32,891 bases of DNA from Limnofasciculus baicalensis BBK-W-15 (GTDB taxonomy: Bacteria; Cyanobacteriota; Cyanobacteriia; Cyanobacteriales; Coleofasciculaceae). Below are positions 23,353-31,604 of this stretch, piece by piece. The notes beneath the pieces are model-generated. The model was not told where the DNA came from. It was given only the letters and a program-made list of their open reading frames with translations, and did not search any database. Position 1 is the stretch's first letter; each line of letters starts with the position of its first letter. The stretch is from positions 1 through 32,891 of the forward strand of contig NZ_JAMZMM010000022.1 of assembly GCF_024178385.1 (NCBI RefSeq), read 5' to 3'. A program made the translations under genes and the position numbers.

Positions 23353-24831
23353 ATGCCTCTCGAACCCAAAATCATGAAAGCGGTTGAGCAGCTAGGCTAC
23401 CGCGTTACCGTCGGCGATGTGGCTACTCGTGCCGGATTGAATATTAATTTAGCAGAACAAGGTTTACTCGCTCTGGCTTCTGAAGCTAGCGGACATTTGC
23501 AAGTGGCAGAATCCGGTGATATTGCCTATCTATTTCCTAAAAACTTTCGCACAATCCTCCGCAATAAGTTCTTGCGGTTACAATTACAGGAATGGTGGTC
23601 AAAAATCTGGCGGATTTTATTCTATTTAATTAGAATTTCCTTCGGGATTATCCTGATTCTTTCCATAGCCTTAATTACAATCGCAATTATTATCATTGCC
23701 ATTGCTTCCAACAGCGATAGTAATGGTAGCGGTGGTGGCAGTGGTGGTAGCGGTGGTAATTCTAGTAGTAGTGGCGGCGGATTCTGGAATTTCTTTTGGT
23801 TGTTCGACTTTGGCTCTCACCAAAGCCATCCGACTTCCTCTCCCACCTCCAAAAAAAACAAACGTAATTCCTCTCCATCTGCTCAAATAACTCAAGAAAA
23901 TTCCACCGAAACATCCCCAAAAAGGGAGATGAACTTCCTAGAATCAATATTCTCATTTCTATTTGGTGATGGCAATCCCAACGCCGAATTAGAAGAACGT
24001 CGCTGGCGAGTTATTGGTACAGTAATTCGCAACTCTGGCGGAGCAGTAGTCGCAGAACAAATTGCTCCATATCTCGATAATATTGGGTCAGGATACCAAC
24101 GGGAATCTGAAGATTATATCCTACCAGTACTCACCAAATTTAACGGTCGTCCCGAAGTTAGTCCTGATGGCGATATTATTTATCACTTTCCCGAATTACA
24201 AACTACTGCCCAACAGGAGGATATAGTACACCCCCAAACTACTCTTAATCCTCAGATACTAGAAGATATGGGTAGCTGGGTAGTTGAGGAGAAAGAACAA
24301 GATCTTAGTGTTTTACCTCAAAATCAATTTGGTGGAGTACTAGAGGCAATATTACCTTATCTTCAAGAAAAGCTTTGGCGTTTTAGTGCCGCCAGTAGCG
24401 GACAAATTCTCCTTGCCATTGGATTAGGGGGAGTTAATCTAGTTGGTGCATTGATGTTAGGATCTATGTTAAAGGGTGGTATCGCAGCTCAATTAGGTGG
24501 AATTGTCGCATTTGTCGCCTCCATTTATGGGATATTATTAGGCTACGGGATAGCTTTCTTTACCATCCCCCTGATTCGTTACTTTTGGATTCAGTGGCAA
24601 AATAGTCAAATTGAAGAGCGAAATCAAAAACGAAAAAAAGATGCGATTGCACTAAGGAGAGGAGATGCTACCTTACAAAACAAACTCACCTACGCTCAAC
24701 AATTTGCTGCTAGAAATGTAATTAATCCTGATAACTTAACCTATACTAGCGAAACAGATTTACTGGATCAAGAAATAAACAGAAAAGAAGAAATCGATGG
24801 TGAATGGCAGAAAAGATTAGACTCAGAATAA
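23353..24831 (+). CDS. Conserved cyanobacterial membrane protein with two winged-helix-like segments
   Basis: A 492-residue protein. The N-terminus (1-75) looks like a winged-helix-type module (VTVGDVATRAGLNINLAEQG, ending HLQVAESGDIAYLFP). A similar module recurs at about 220-280 (GGAVVAEQIAPYL, ending VSPDGDIIYHFP). Between them are a membrane segment (about 88-117) and a Gly/Ser-rich linker (SNGSGGGSGGSGGNSSSSGG). Further membrane helices lie at about 355-420, and the tail is charged and coiled. I recognise this as a conserved cyanobacterial hypothetical type but no function is known to me. The doubled module suggests internal duplication. Confidence 0.75.
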   Translation: MPLEPKIMKAVEQLGYRVTVGDVATRAGLNINLAEQGLLALASEASGHLQVAESGDIAYLFPKNFRTILRNKFLRLQLQEWWSKIWRILFYLIRISFGIILILSIALITIAIIIIAIASNSDSNGSGGGSGGSGGNSSSSGGGFWNFFWLFDFGSHQSHPTSSPTSKKNKRNSSPSAQITQENSTETSPKREMNFLESIFSFLFGDGNPNAELEERRWRVIGTVIRNSGGAVVAEQIAPYLDNIGSGYQRESEDYILPVLTKFNGRPEVSPDGDIIYHFPELQTTAQQEDIVHPQTTLNPQILEDMGSWVVEEKEQDLSVLPQNQFGGVLEAILPYLQEKLWRFSAASSGQILLAIGLGGVNLVGALMLGSMLKGGIAAQLGGIVAFVASIYGILLGYGIAFFTIPLIRYFWIQWQNSQIEERNQKRKKDAIALRRGDATLQNKLTYAQQFAARNVINPDNLTYTSETDLLDQEINRKEEIDGEWQKRLDSE

Positions 24832-24901
24832 AAACAATCATCTCTCAGAATATTTCTTTGATACACGATAAAAATAATCAAAATCAGGAGAAGTTGCCAC
24901 A

Positions 24902-25477
24902 ATGGGGAAGGGAAGACTAGAAGCATTTAGTGATGCAGTAATTGCGATCATTATTACCATTATGGTACTAGAAATGAAGATCCCCCACGGGGCAGATTTA
25001 GAAGCGCTACGTCCGCTATTACCAGTATTTTTAAGCTATGTATTGAGCTTTATTTATCTGGGTATTTATTGGAATAACCATCATCACCTATTTCAAGCTG
25101 TTAGACATGTGAATGGTCGTACCCTTTGGGCTAATATGCACTTATTGTTTTGGCTATCCCTCATCCCCTTTGTGACTGGATGGATGGGCGAGAATCACTT
25201 TGAAACGATACCAGTAGCCTTTTATGGGATAGTGCTATTATTTTCTGCGATCGCATATTTTATTCTAACTCATTCCCTCCTTGCCCACCACGGTAAAGAT
25301 TCCACATTGGCGATTGCCATCAGTCAAGGATTTAAGGAAAAAGTGTCTTTAGCCATATATGCCGCTGCCATTCCCCTAGCCTTTGTAAATTCCTGGTTTG
25401 CCTGTGGATTATATGGCTTAGTTGCTGGAATATGGCTAATTCCAGATCCTCGGATTGAGAAAACTTTGAGTCGGTAA
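24902..25477 (+). CDS. TMEM175-family (DUF1211) potassium channel-like protein
   Basis: A 191-residue membrane protein. The signature RLEAFSDAVIAI near the N-terminus is the RxxxFSD motif that lines the pore of TMEM175 channels. About five to six hydrophobic helices follow (around 10-24, 42-60, 82-100, 107-125, 140-157, 163-178). Bacterial members form multimeric K+-permeable channels in the inner membrane. It starts 70 bp after the preceding membrane-protein gene on the same strand and may be co-transcribed. Confidence 0.9.
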   Translation: MGKGRLEAFSDAVIAIIITIMVLEMKIPHGADLEALRPLLPVFLSYVLSFIYLGIYWNNHHHLFQAVRHVNGRTLWANMHLLFWLSLIPFVTGWMGENHFETIPVAFYGIVLLFSAIAYFILTHSLLAHHGKDSTLAIAISQGFKEKVSLAIYAAAIPLAFVNSWFACGLYGLVAGIWLIPDPRIEKTLSR

Positions 25478-25794
25478 AAAAATGCGATGCCTCTGGTGGG
25501 CAAAGCTTGCGCCCCATTCATATCCAAACATAAACCTGCTAGAAAACCATATCCCAGCAGGATAATTTCAGCACCCAATCTCTTTTACTTTTTACCCTTT
25601 ACTTTGATTCTTCACAATTGCTAATTTCTTATTCAAACTAACTGATAGCAAAAATAATTTGTTAACAAACCACTAAGACACTAAGGCTATATAGTAGGGT
25701 GCGTTACATAACGCACCCTACCATATATAGATTTTAGTAACAGATTTTGTGTAAGTCCTGGAATAGCAATTAGCCATTGGCAATTACCAAATCC
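25478..25794. other. Convergent intergenic region
   Basis: About 320 bases between the channel and SpoIID genes, which converge. They hold the GTAGGGTGCGTTA palindrome (25694-25721) and a CAATTAGCCATTGGCAATTA stretch (25767-25786) that is itself an imperfect palindrome. Nothing else is recognised. Confidence 0.6.
25694..25721. repeat. GTAGGGTGCGTTA palindrome, copy 2
   Basis: GTAGGGTGCGTTA (25694-25706) and its exact reverse complement (25709-25721) flank two bases. Flanking TATA sequences extend the symmetry. It lies between converging genes and could act as a terminator for both. Confidence 0.8.
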
Positions 25795-26937
25795 CTATTC
25801 CATCCTCGATAAAGTCGCATTCTGATAATAATGACTCAAAATCTGCTGATAACCAGTCCCCTGTTGAGCTAAATTATGCGCCCCCCACTGACTCATACCC
25901 AAACCATGACCAAAACCTCGACCATCAAGTTGAAAACTACCGCCAGATTTAGACACAGTAAACAAAGTACTTCTTAACTCCAATACCTTACGCAAATCAG
26001 CACCACTAACCCGCTTTGAGCCACCACTACCGCGTACTAACATAGTAATAATACGTCCATTAGGCGTAGTTCGTTCTGGAGTCATTGAGGAAACTGCACC
26101 AACACCACCAATTCTCCGCCCAATTTCCCCAGCAGAAAAAGTTTTTGTCCACTGATAAACGGGTGCGCCCATATCGTAATCTGGCACACCGCGCAAATAA
26201 GCTAAAGAATCGCCAGTCCAAATATCTTCCACATTTTCCGTATGCCCTCCAGAAGCAGAGTGAAAGACAGCGAGAATCACCTTCCCACCATAAACCATAA
26301 CCTCCCCAGCGGTAGCATTAGAAGCTTCCTGAGTACTTTGCGCCTCCGATTCCACACCTTTGTAAACTTGCCATTTAGTCGTATCACCCACATCGTAGGT
26401 ATCAGTGCCCCCCGTTGCTTTCTTATAAAGTGCATAGGTACGAGCCGCGACAGCTTGGGCTTTCAGGGCTTCTATCGGCCAACTCGGACTCATTTCCGCA
26501 CCCAGCACGCTGTAGAGATATTGGTCTAAGTCCACATGATTAACGGCAATTATACCCTTGCCAGTTGCTACTAGTCGGGTTTTGCCTCGATACCAGCGCG
26601 AGCCAATCCAAACAAACCCATTATCCTTCGGCTCAATCCAAAGCGAGCCGGAGCGCCATTTACCCACCGTCACGCTACTACCACCAGATTGGGCATTAAA
26701 AGCGTTCATCGCTGATAATTCTCCCACTTCTTTACCCGCACTATCGCGGACAATCGCATTAGTTGAACTTCCCACTTTTACCCGGCTAACACCATCTTCA
26801 ATCGCCACTCGCAATTCGCTAGCGGCTTGAGCTGGTGCTACCAGGATAATCCACAAGAAAAAAGAGAGCCACCAGTAGCGCCCTCCCATCTTTGCGATTC
26901 TAGATATTAGAGAAACGGCAAAACCTCTAGATGTCAT
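25795..26937 (-). CDS. SpoIID/LytB domain protein (exported)
   Basis: From the ATG at 26937 the protein is 380 residues; the frame is open to 26988. The N-terminus carries a signal anchor (WWLSFFLWIILVAPAQAA). The SpoIID core follows: YLYSVLGAEMSP, WPIEALKAQAVAARTYAL, and HSASGGHTENVEDIWTG, then YLRGVPD, and FGHGLGMSQWGAHNLA near the end. Members are peptidoglycan-acting proteins; SpoIID itself is a lytic transglycosylase. In cyanobacteria these are exported wall-remodelling proteins. The catalytic region looks intact. The alternative is an amidase enhancer (LytB-like) role. Confidence 0.9.
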   Translation of the reverse strand: MTSRGFAVSLISRIAKMGGRYWWLSFFLWIILVAPAQAASELRVAIEDGVSRVKVGSSTNAIVRDSAGKEVGELSAMNAFNAQSGGSSVTVGKWRSGSLWIEPKDNGFVWIGSRWYRGKTRLVATGKGIIAVNHVDLDQYLYSVLGAEMSPSWPIEALKAQAVAARTYALYKKATGGTDTYDVGDTTKWQVYKGVESEAQSTQEASNATAGEVMVYGGKVILAVFHSASGGHTENVEDIWTGDSLAYLRGVPDYDMGAPVYQWTKTFSAGEIGRRIGGVGAVSSMTPERTTPNGRIITMLVRGSGGSKRVSGADLRKVLELRSTLFTVSKSGGSFQLDGRGFGHGLGMSQWGAHNLAQQGTGYQQILSHYYQNATLSRME

Positions 26938-27090
26938 TCTTAATACATTCCTCTGACGACAGGTACAATTTTTGAAAGCGATACACAAACTAGTTGCTAG
27001 ATTTCCTCGTTCAAGACGATTCAGCTATCATCCGGCTAACTTGATTTATTGTCGATCAATGATAATCTATCTTGGCGAATTTGTTGAGGG

Positions 27091-27125
27091 TACTATGTGC
27101 AAAATTACGGATTTTGCACATAGTA
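27091..27125. repeat. Perfect 15-bp inverted repeat
   Basis: TACTATGTGCAAAAT (27091-27105) and its exact reverse complement (27111-27125) flank TACGG. It makes a strong five-base-loop hairpin without a U-tract. Confidence 0.85.
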
Positions 27126-27362
27126 CATCTGGTAGATTAGAACATATTTAAGTGGAGCGGAATAGTGTGGAAAATTTACCAAAGGTCATTAGCCCTCCTT
27201 TGGATTATTGAACCATAGTAGCTGAAACGACGCAATTTCGTCAAGTATTGAAAATTAATCTCAATAATTTTAACGAAGTTAAGCCACTTTCAGCCTTTGC
27301 TCATTTGTTACTTTATGTAAATTACTTGGTTTTTGAGGGTGAGGGGTTGGGGGTGAGGGTAA

Positions 27363-27406
27363 AACTCCCTGTCTCCTCCGGATCGGGATATCCCGGATTG
27401 GGAGTT
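27363..27406. repeat. Nested palindrome
   Basis: Outer arms AACTCCC (27363-27369) and GGGAGTT (27400-27406) enclose the perfect palindrome CGGGATATCCCG (27384-27395). G-rich sequence precedes it. Confidence 0.6.
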
Positions 27407-27414
27407 ATTTTGTT

Positions 27415-27442
27415 AGTAGTAGGCGATTAATCGCCTACTACT
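27415..27442. repeat. Perfect 28-bp palindrome
   Basis: AGTAGTAGGCGA and TCGCCTACTACT flank TTAA, which is itself palindromic, so all 28 bases are symmetrical. Confidence 0.85.
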
Positions 27443-27540
27443 GGCTACTAAAACTAATCAGTCTATTGGTTTTTAATGAAAAAATCAGCTTCGGAAATTC
27501 GCCGCTACATGAAAATAAATAAGCCTGGGCGAATGGAATT

Positions 27541-27628
27541 CGCAGCTACACAAACAAAGTCCGCCTTCGCGGACTAATTAAGAACCCGCGAAGGCGGGTT
27601 TTGTCTGTGTAGATGCGGTTTTAACCGC
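27541..27628 (+). repeat. Cloverleaf-like intergenic repeat
   Basis: An outer 18-bp stem (27541-27558 with 27600-27617, two mismatches) encloses two hairpins: GTCCGC/GCGGAC (27559-27574, loop CTTC) and AACCCGC/GCGGGTT (27583-27600, loop GAAG). GCGGTTTTAACCGC follows (27615-27628). I recognise this as a widespread cyanobacterial intergenic repeat type. A decayed inverted copy is at 10961-11064. Confidence 0.75.
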
Positions 27629-27955
27629 TCACTAATAAGTTATCACAAAAGTACAAAGCAATGAAGGGAGCGCCACAACCTTCGCTACGCCGCCCCATCT
27701 GTCCCAGTTGCTGACCAAAAGCGCGATCGCTAAATTTTTAATTAATAAGCTGAAAAGCTTACAGAGTAAAGGTTTTAAAGGACAAGGCAGTGTTTTTAGA
27801 AATTGTCTGTTATTTATTAAAACAAATAAGAGGGCTACTGGCCATTTTTCATCACACACGATCGCCGATTGACCAGAAGGCATTAAGATATATGAAGACC
27901 ATTAACGATATTGCCCTGCCTAGTCGGGTATCCCGGCAAGAACGGTAAATTTATT

Positions 27956-29020
27956 ATGCTTGATGTTAGTTCAGTTTTAGAGGTATTGAAACCTGTACAA
28001 GATCCGGAACTCCAGAAGAGTTTGGTGGAATTGAATATGATCCGTAATGTCGAGATTGACGGCGGTACGGTTCGTTTTACCTTAGTTTTGACTACCCCTG
28101 CCTGTCCATTGCGGGAATTTATTGTTGAAGATTGTCAGAGGGCGGTGAAGCAGCTACCTGGTGTAGAAGAGGTTCTGGTCGATGTTACCGCAGAAACGCC
28201 TAGTCAAAAATCTTTGCCTGACCGGACGGGTATTGATGGAGTGAAGAATATTATAGCTATTTCCAGTGGTAAGGGAGGTGTGGGGAAGAGTACTGTAGCA
28301 GTGAATGTGGCAGTAGCCCTGGCAAAGTTGGGGGCGAAAGTTGGTTTAATTGATGCGGATATTTATGGTCCAAATGCCCCGACGATGCTGGGGTTGGCAG
28401 ATGCTAAGGTGATGGTACAGCAAGGGGCGCAGGGCGAAGTACTCCAACCTGCTTTTAATCACGGTGTAAAATTGGTGTCGATGGCGTTTTTGATCGATCC
28501 GGATCAACCTGTGATTTGGCGCGGTCCGATGTTAAATGGGGTAATTCGCCAGTTTCTTTATCAGGTGGCTTGGGGAGATTTAGATTATCTGATTGTGGAT
28601 ATGCCACCGGGGACTGGAGATGCTCAGTTAACTTTAACCCAAGCTGTGCCTATGGCGGGGGCTGTAATTGTGACTACACCGCAAACGGTGGCTCTGTTAG
28701 ATTCCCGTCGAGGGTTGAAGATGTTCCAGCAAATGGGGGTTCCAGTATTGGGGATTGTCGAAAATATGAGTTATTTTATACCTCCAGATTTACCGGATCG
28801 ACAGTACGATCTATTTGGCTCCGGAGGTGGGGAGAAGACTTCTAAGGAATTGAATATCCCCTTGCTGGGCTGCATTCCTCTAGAAATTTCCTTACGAGAA
28901 GGAGGGGATGGAGGAGTGCCAATAGTAGTTGGGGAACCAGATTCAGCCTCTGGGAAGGCATTGATTGCGATCGCAAAAGCAATTGCTGCTAAAGTCTCTA
29001 TTGCAGCATTGACGAGTTAA
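27956..29020 (+). CDS. apbC: Mrp/NBP35-type Fe-S cluster carrier ATPase
   Basis: A 354-residue protein from the ATG at 27956; a TTG 45 bases upstream is in frame but less likely. Residues 1-90 are a MIP18/DUF59 domain (EVLKPVQDPELQKSLVELNM, ending ACPLREF). The ParA/MinD-like ATPase follows with a deviant Walker A, SSGKGGVGKST (103-113), then LIDADIYGPN and DMPPGTGD. These carriers bind and deliver [4Fe-4S] clusters in the cytosol. The C-terminal CxxC pair typical of many ApbC proteins is not seen, so the cluster-binding mode may differ, as in other cyanobacterial Mrp proteins. Confidence 0.9.
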   Translation: MLDVSSVLEVLKPVQDPELQKSLVELNMIRNVEIDGGTVRFTLVLTTPACPLREFIVEDCQRAVKQLPGVEEVLVDVTAETPSQKSLPDRTGIDGVKNIIAISSGKGGVGKSTVAVNVAVALAKLGAKVGLIDADIYGPNAPTMLGLADAKVMVQQGAQGEVLQPAFNHGVKLVSMAFLIDPDQPVIWRGPMLNGVIRQFLYQVAWGDLDYLIVDMPPGTGDAQLTLTQAVPMAGAVIVTTPQTVALLDSRRGLKMFQQMGVPVLGIVENMSYFIPPDLPDRQYDLFGSGGGEKTSKELNIPLLGCIPLEISLREGGDGGVPIVVGEPDSASGKALIAIAKAIAAKVSIAALTS

Positions 29021-29092
29021 TAAAGCTAAACTTCCTGAACATCAAACTTAAGTCACGCTAATTGCAAATAGTAGGATCGCTAACCACTTAAT

Positions 29093-30358
29093 ATGTTGCA
29101 AAGGCCACTAAATAGATCGTCGTTCGGTTTTCGCTGGCAGTCTATCCTGATGCCATTACAGGCATTAGACTGGCAGCTATTGATATTAACCATTTCTCTC
29201 ACCACACTGGGTGGGCTGATGATTCGCAGTGCTGAATTAAACGCAGGCTTAACCGATTGGTGGTGGCACTGGGTGATTGGTGGGATTGGATTAACTATAG
29301 CGCTATTGATTGCGCGATCGCGCTATGAAGCCTTACTGCAATTACATTGGGTTATTTATGCCATCACCAATTGTTCGCTAGTGGCGGTAATGTTGATTGG
29401 TAGCGCAGCTAATGGCGCTCAACGGTGGATTAATATATTTGGTTTTAACGTTCAACCTTCTGAATTCGCCAAAATTGGATTGATTATTACCCTAGCAGCA
29501 ATTTTACACGAGAAACCCGCCTCTACTTTGGGGGGAATGTTTAAAGTATTAGGGGTAGCAGCAGTGCCCTGGATGTTTGTATTTTTAGAGCCTAACCTGG
29601 GAACTTCATTAGTATTTGGCTCGATTACTTTTGGGATGCTCTACTGGGCAAATGCTAATCCAGGCTGGTTGTTGCTGATGGCATCTCCAGTGATCTCGGC
29701 TATTCTCTTTAACGTGTTTTTCCCCGCTTGGTTTGTCTGGGTAGCTGCGATCGCATTTATTGGCTGGCGCTGCTTACCTTGGCCTTTGTTTGGCGGGATA
29801 GGGGCATTAGTAGTGAATGTTGGTTCAGGCTTTTTAGGACATCTATTGTGGGGTTTGCTCAAGGATTATCAAAAAGAGCGATTGGTTCTATTTTTAGATC
29901 CCGATAAAGATCCCTTGGGCGGAGGATACCACTTAATTCAATCTCGGATTGCGATTGGCTCAGGTCAACTTTGGGGTAGGGGAATTAATCAGGGTACTCA
30001 GACACAACTCCACTTTATCCCAGAACAGCATACGGACTTCATTTTCTCTGCCATTGGTGAAGAATTGGGCTTTGCTGGTTGTTTGTGTGTTTTGATCGTT
30101 TTCTGGCTTATCTGTCTGCGTTTGGTGATTATTGCTCAGAATGCTAAGGATAACTTTGGCTCTCTGCTAGCGATTGGCTTACTCTCAATGATTGTGTTTC
30201 AAACAGTCGTTAATATTGGGATGAATATTGGTGTGGCTCCTATTACTGGTATTCCGCTACCATTGTTGAGTTACGGTCGATCGGCTTTGCTAGCAAACTT
30301 TATTGGGATTGGTTTGGTGGAGTCTGTTGCCAATCACCGACATCGATTGAAGTTTTAG
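29093..30358 (+). CDS. rodA: RodA/FtsW family peptidoglycan polymerase
   Basis: A 421-residue SEDS protein with about ten hydrophobic helices. Signatures include ANGAQRWINI, FNVQPSEFAKIGLI, and the C-terminal block GMNIGVAPITGIPLPLLSYG followed by RSALLANFIGIGL. SEDS proteins polymerise glycan strands with a class B PBP in the inner membrane; RodA works in side-wall growth. The conserved loop after the seventh helix (FLDPDKDPLGGGYHLIQS, then IAIGSG) is intact. The RodA rather than FtsW call is from overall sequence resemblance. The gene starts 72 bp after the Mrp gene on the same strand. Confidence 0.9.
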   Translation: MLQRPLNRSSFGFRWQSILMPLQALDWQLLILTISLTTLGGLMIRSAELNAGLTDWWWHWVIGGIGLTIALLIARSRYEALLQLHWVIYAITNCSLVAVMLIGSAANGAQRWINIFGFNVQPSEFAKIGLIITLAAILHEKPASTLGGMFKVLGVAAVPWMFVFLEPNLGTSLVFGSITFGMLYWANANPGWLLLMASPVISAILFNVFFPAWFVWVAAIAFIGWRCLPWPLFGGIGALVVNVGSGFLGHLLWGLLKDYQKERLVLFLDPDKDPLGGGYHLIQSRIAIGSGQLWGRGINQGTQTQLHFIPEQHTDFIFSAIGEELGFAGCLCVLIVFWLICLRLVIIAQNAKDNFGSLLAIGLLSMIVFQTVVNIGMNIGVAPITGIPLPLLSYGRSALLANFIGIGLVESVANHRHRLKF

Positions 30359-30465
30359 GAAATTGGGAATGGGGGAAGAGAGTTTTGTTAGCGCAGCGGG
30401 ACGAAGTCCGTTTTGAGTTTTCTCCTCTACTCCCTACTCCCTACTTGTATAAGATGTATAATAAA

Positions 30466-30492
30466 CAATTAGCAATTAGCAATTAGCAATTA
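30466..30492 (+). repeat. Heptamer tandem repeat abutting the ndhS start
   Basis: Three copies of CAATTAG and a fourth CAATTA run directly into the ATG of the next gene at 30492. The repeat occupies the place where a Shine-Dalgarno sequence would be. It resembles the short tandem heptamers known in cyanobacterial genomes. Confidence 0.9.
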
Positions 30493-30686
30493 TGATTTTT
30501 CCAGGCTCAACTGTTCGCGTCGTAAATTCCAACGACACTTACTATAAATTTGAGGGACTAGTCCAACGCTTGAACGATGGCAAAGCTGGTGTACTGTTTG
30601 AAGGAGGCAACTGGGACAAAATCGTAACTTTCAAGTTATCGGAACTAGAAGTTGTCGAACCCACAGCAGGTAAAAAAGGGAAATAG
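30492..30686 (+). CDS. ndhS: NDH-1 subunit NdhS (DUF3252, SH3-like)
   Basis: A 64-residue protein, [20 protein letters not shown], then [20 protein letters not shown] and [17 protein letters not shown]. This closely fits the small SH3-fold protein identified in Synechocystis and plants as NdhS, which docks ferredoxin on the NDH-1 complex of thylakoid membranes during cyclic electron flow. The length matches cyanobacterial members. The start abuts a heptamer repeat and has no Shine-Dalgarno sequence. The following HAS-barrel gene is 111 bp away across a long hairpin. Confidence 0.85.
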   Translation: MIFPGSTVRVVNSNDTYYKFEGLVQRLNDGKAGVLFEGGNWDKIVTFKLSELEVVEPTAGKKGK

Positions 30687-30692
30687 TTATTA

Positions 30693-30784
30693 GTTGTTGG
30701 TTATTTGTTATTAGTTGTAGAATAGGCATCTTGCCTGTGACATTTACTTGTTCGATCAATAACTAACAACAAATAACCAACAAC
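30693..30784. repeat. Long inverted repeat between ndhS and the HAS-barrel gene
   Basis: A 24-base arm GTTGTTGGTTATTTGTTATT continuing AGTT (30693-30716) pairs with 30761-30784 with one mismatch, leaving a 44-base loop that contains AGGCATCTTGCCTGT, a small inner palindrome. It could stop or attenuate transcription after ndhS. Confidence 0.75.
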
Positions 30785-30797
30785 CAACAGCTAAATT

Positions 30798-31466
30798 ATG
30801 CGTCTTCCCCTACCACAGTTTGGAGTTGGAGATCGCCCCGACGATCATATTGCTGAGGTGATTGAGACAGCCTCGACAGAGTTTCTGGCTCAATGTTTGG
30901 AGCCAGAAGATTTAAGCTTTCCAGTTATGCCAGCTTTTGGTAGTTGGGTAAAATCGATGGATGAAGAATCGGGGAATCAAATTATGGCGGTAGTTTACCA
31001 TGCCACTACGACTCCAATTGATTCCGTCCACAGAGCAGTTGCTTTGGGGTTGTCTATGGCAGAATTGCGAGAGCAGCAACCTCAGATTTTTGCCATGATC
31101 AAAACTGAGTTTCGTGCCGCTATTGTTGGATTTATTCCACCAGGTTGGGAGGGGAATGGTAAAGATAATTCTAGGAGTCAAGTTTATCAATATTTGCCAC
31201 CTCGTCCACCGCAAGTTCATCAGGGGGTGTACCAATGTCAACCCGCAGAAATCATTCAATTTAGCGAAAAGTTAGATTTTTTGCAGACTCTGTTACAAGT
31301 GAATGGAGCGCCAGTTGAAGCGTTAATGGCAGCAGCGATTAGAGAAGTATATCAAATTCGCAAGGCGGAGCGAAGTTGGTTGGTGCAAGCTGGGCGAACT
31401 TTAAGTGTGTTATTGAAGGATGATTACGATCGTTTGCGGTATATTTTGAGTCAGATTCATTGGTAA
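30798..31466 (+). CDS. HAS-barrel domain protein (cyanobacterial conserved)
   Basis: A 222-residue protein. The N-terminal part (RLPLPQFGVGDRPDDHIAEV, then FGSWVKSMDEESGNQIMAVV) matches the HAS barrel type shared by HerA ATPases and ATP synthase. The middle YQYLPPRPPQVHQGVYQC is rich in proline, and the C-terminus is helical and charged. There is no ATPase core, so the barrel stands alone, as in the conserved cyanobacterial family I recall. Function is unknown; a DNA-related role would follow only from HerA. Confidence 0.75.
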   Translation: MRLPLPQFGVGDRPDDHIAEVIETASTEFLAQCLEPEDLSFPVMPAFGSWVKSMDEESGNQIMAVVYHATTTPIDSVHRAVALGLSMAELREQQPQIFAMIKTEFRAAIVGFIPPGWEGNGKDNSRSQVYQYLPPRPPQVHQGVYQCQPAEIIQFSEKLDFLQTLLQVNGAPVEALMAAAIREVYQIRKAERSWLVQAGRTLSVLLKDDYDRLRYILSQIHW

Positions 31467-31604
31467 CTAGGGCTTGCTACAGGGAGTTTTTGTTAAGGGG
31501 GAGTAGAGAGTAGGGAGTAGGGAAAGAAAGGCGTTGTATCAAGGGTTTCAGGAGTGAATAACGTCCTAACCGCCCATTCGACTGCTATACTTATTCCCCA
31601 TTCC

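Larger units (their letters stand above)
26938..27955. other. Gene-free kilobase rich in palindromes
   Basis: About 1 kb between the SpoIID and Mrp genes with no credible coding frame; short frames such as 27248-27430 run through G-rich repeat sequence. It holds four palindromic elements listed separately (27091-27125, 27363-27406, 27415-27442, 27541-27628) and a HIP1 site near 27720. Confidence 0.7.

Noticed and set aside
27248-27430. 60-codon plus-strand frame
   Set aside because: It runs through G-rich and palindromic repeat sequence typical of non-coding cyanobacterial spacers and has no ribosome site.
27632-27883. 83-codon minus-strand frame
   Set aside because: No recognisable domain, no ribosome site, and it lies in a repeat-rich spacer.
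27911-27955. Upstream TTG start for the Mrp gene
   Set aside because: The family normally begins close to the ATG at 27956; the extra residues are not family-like.
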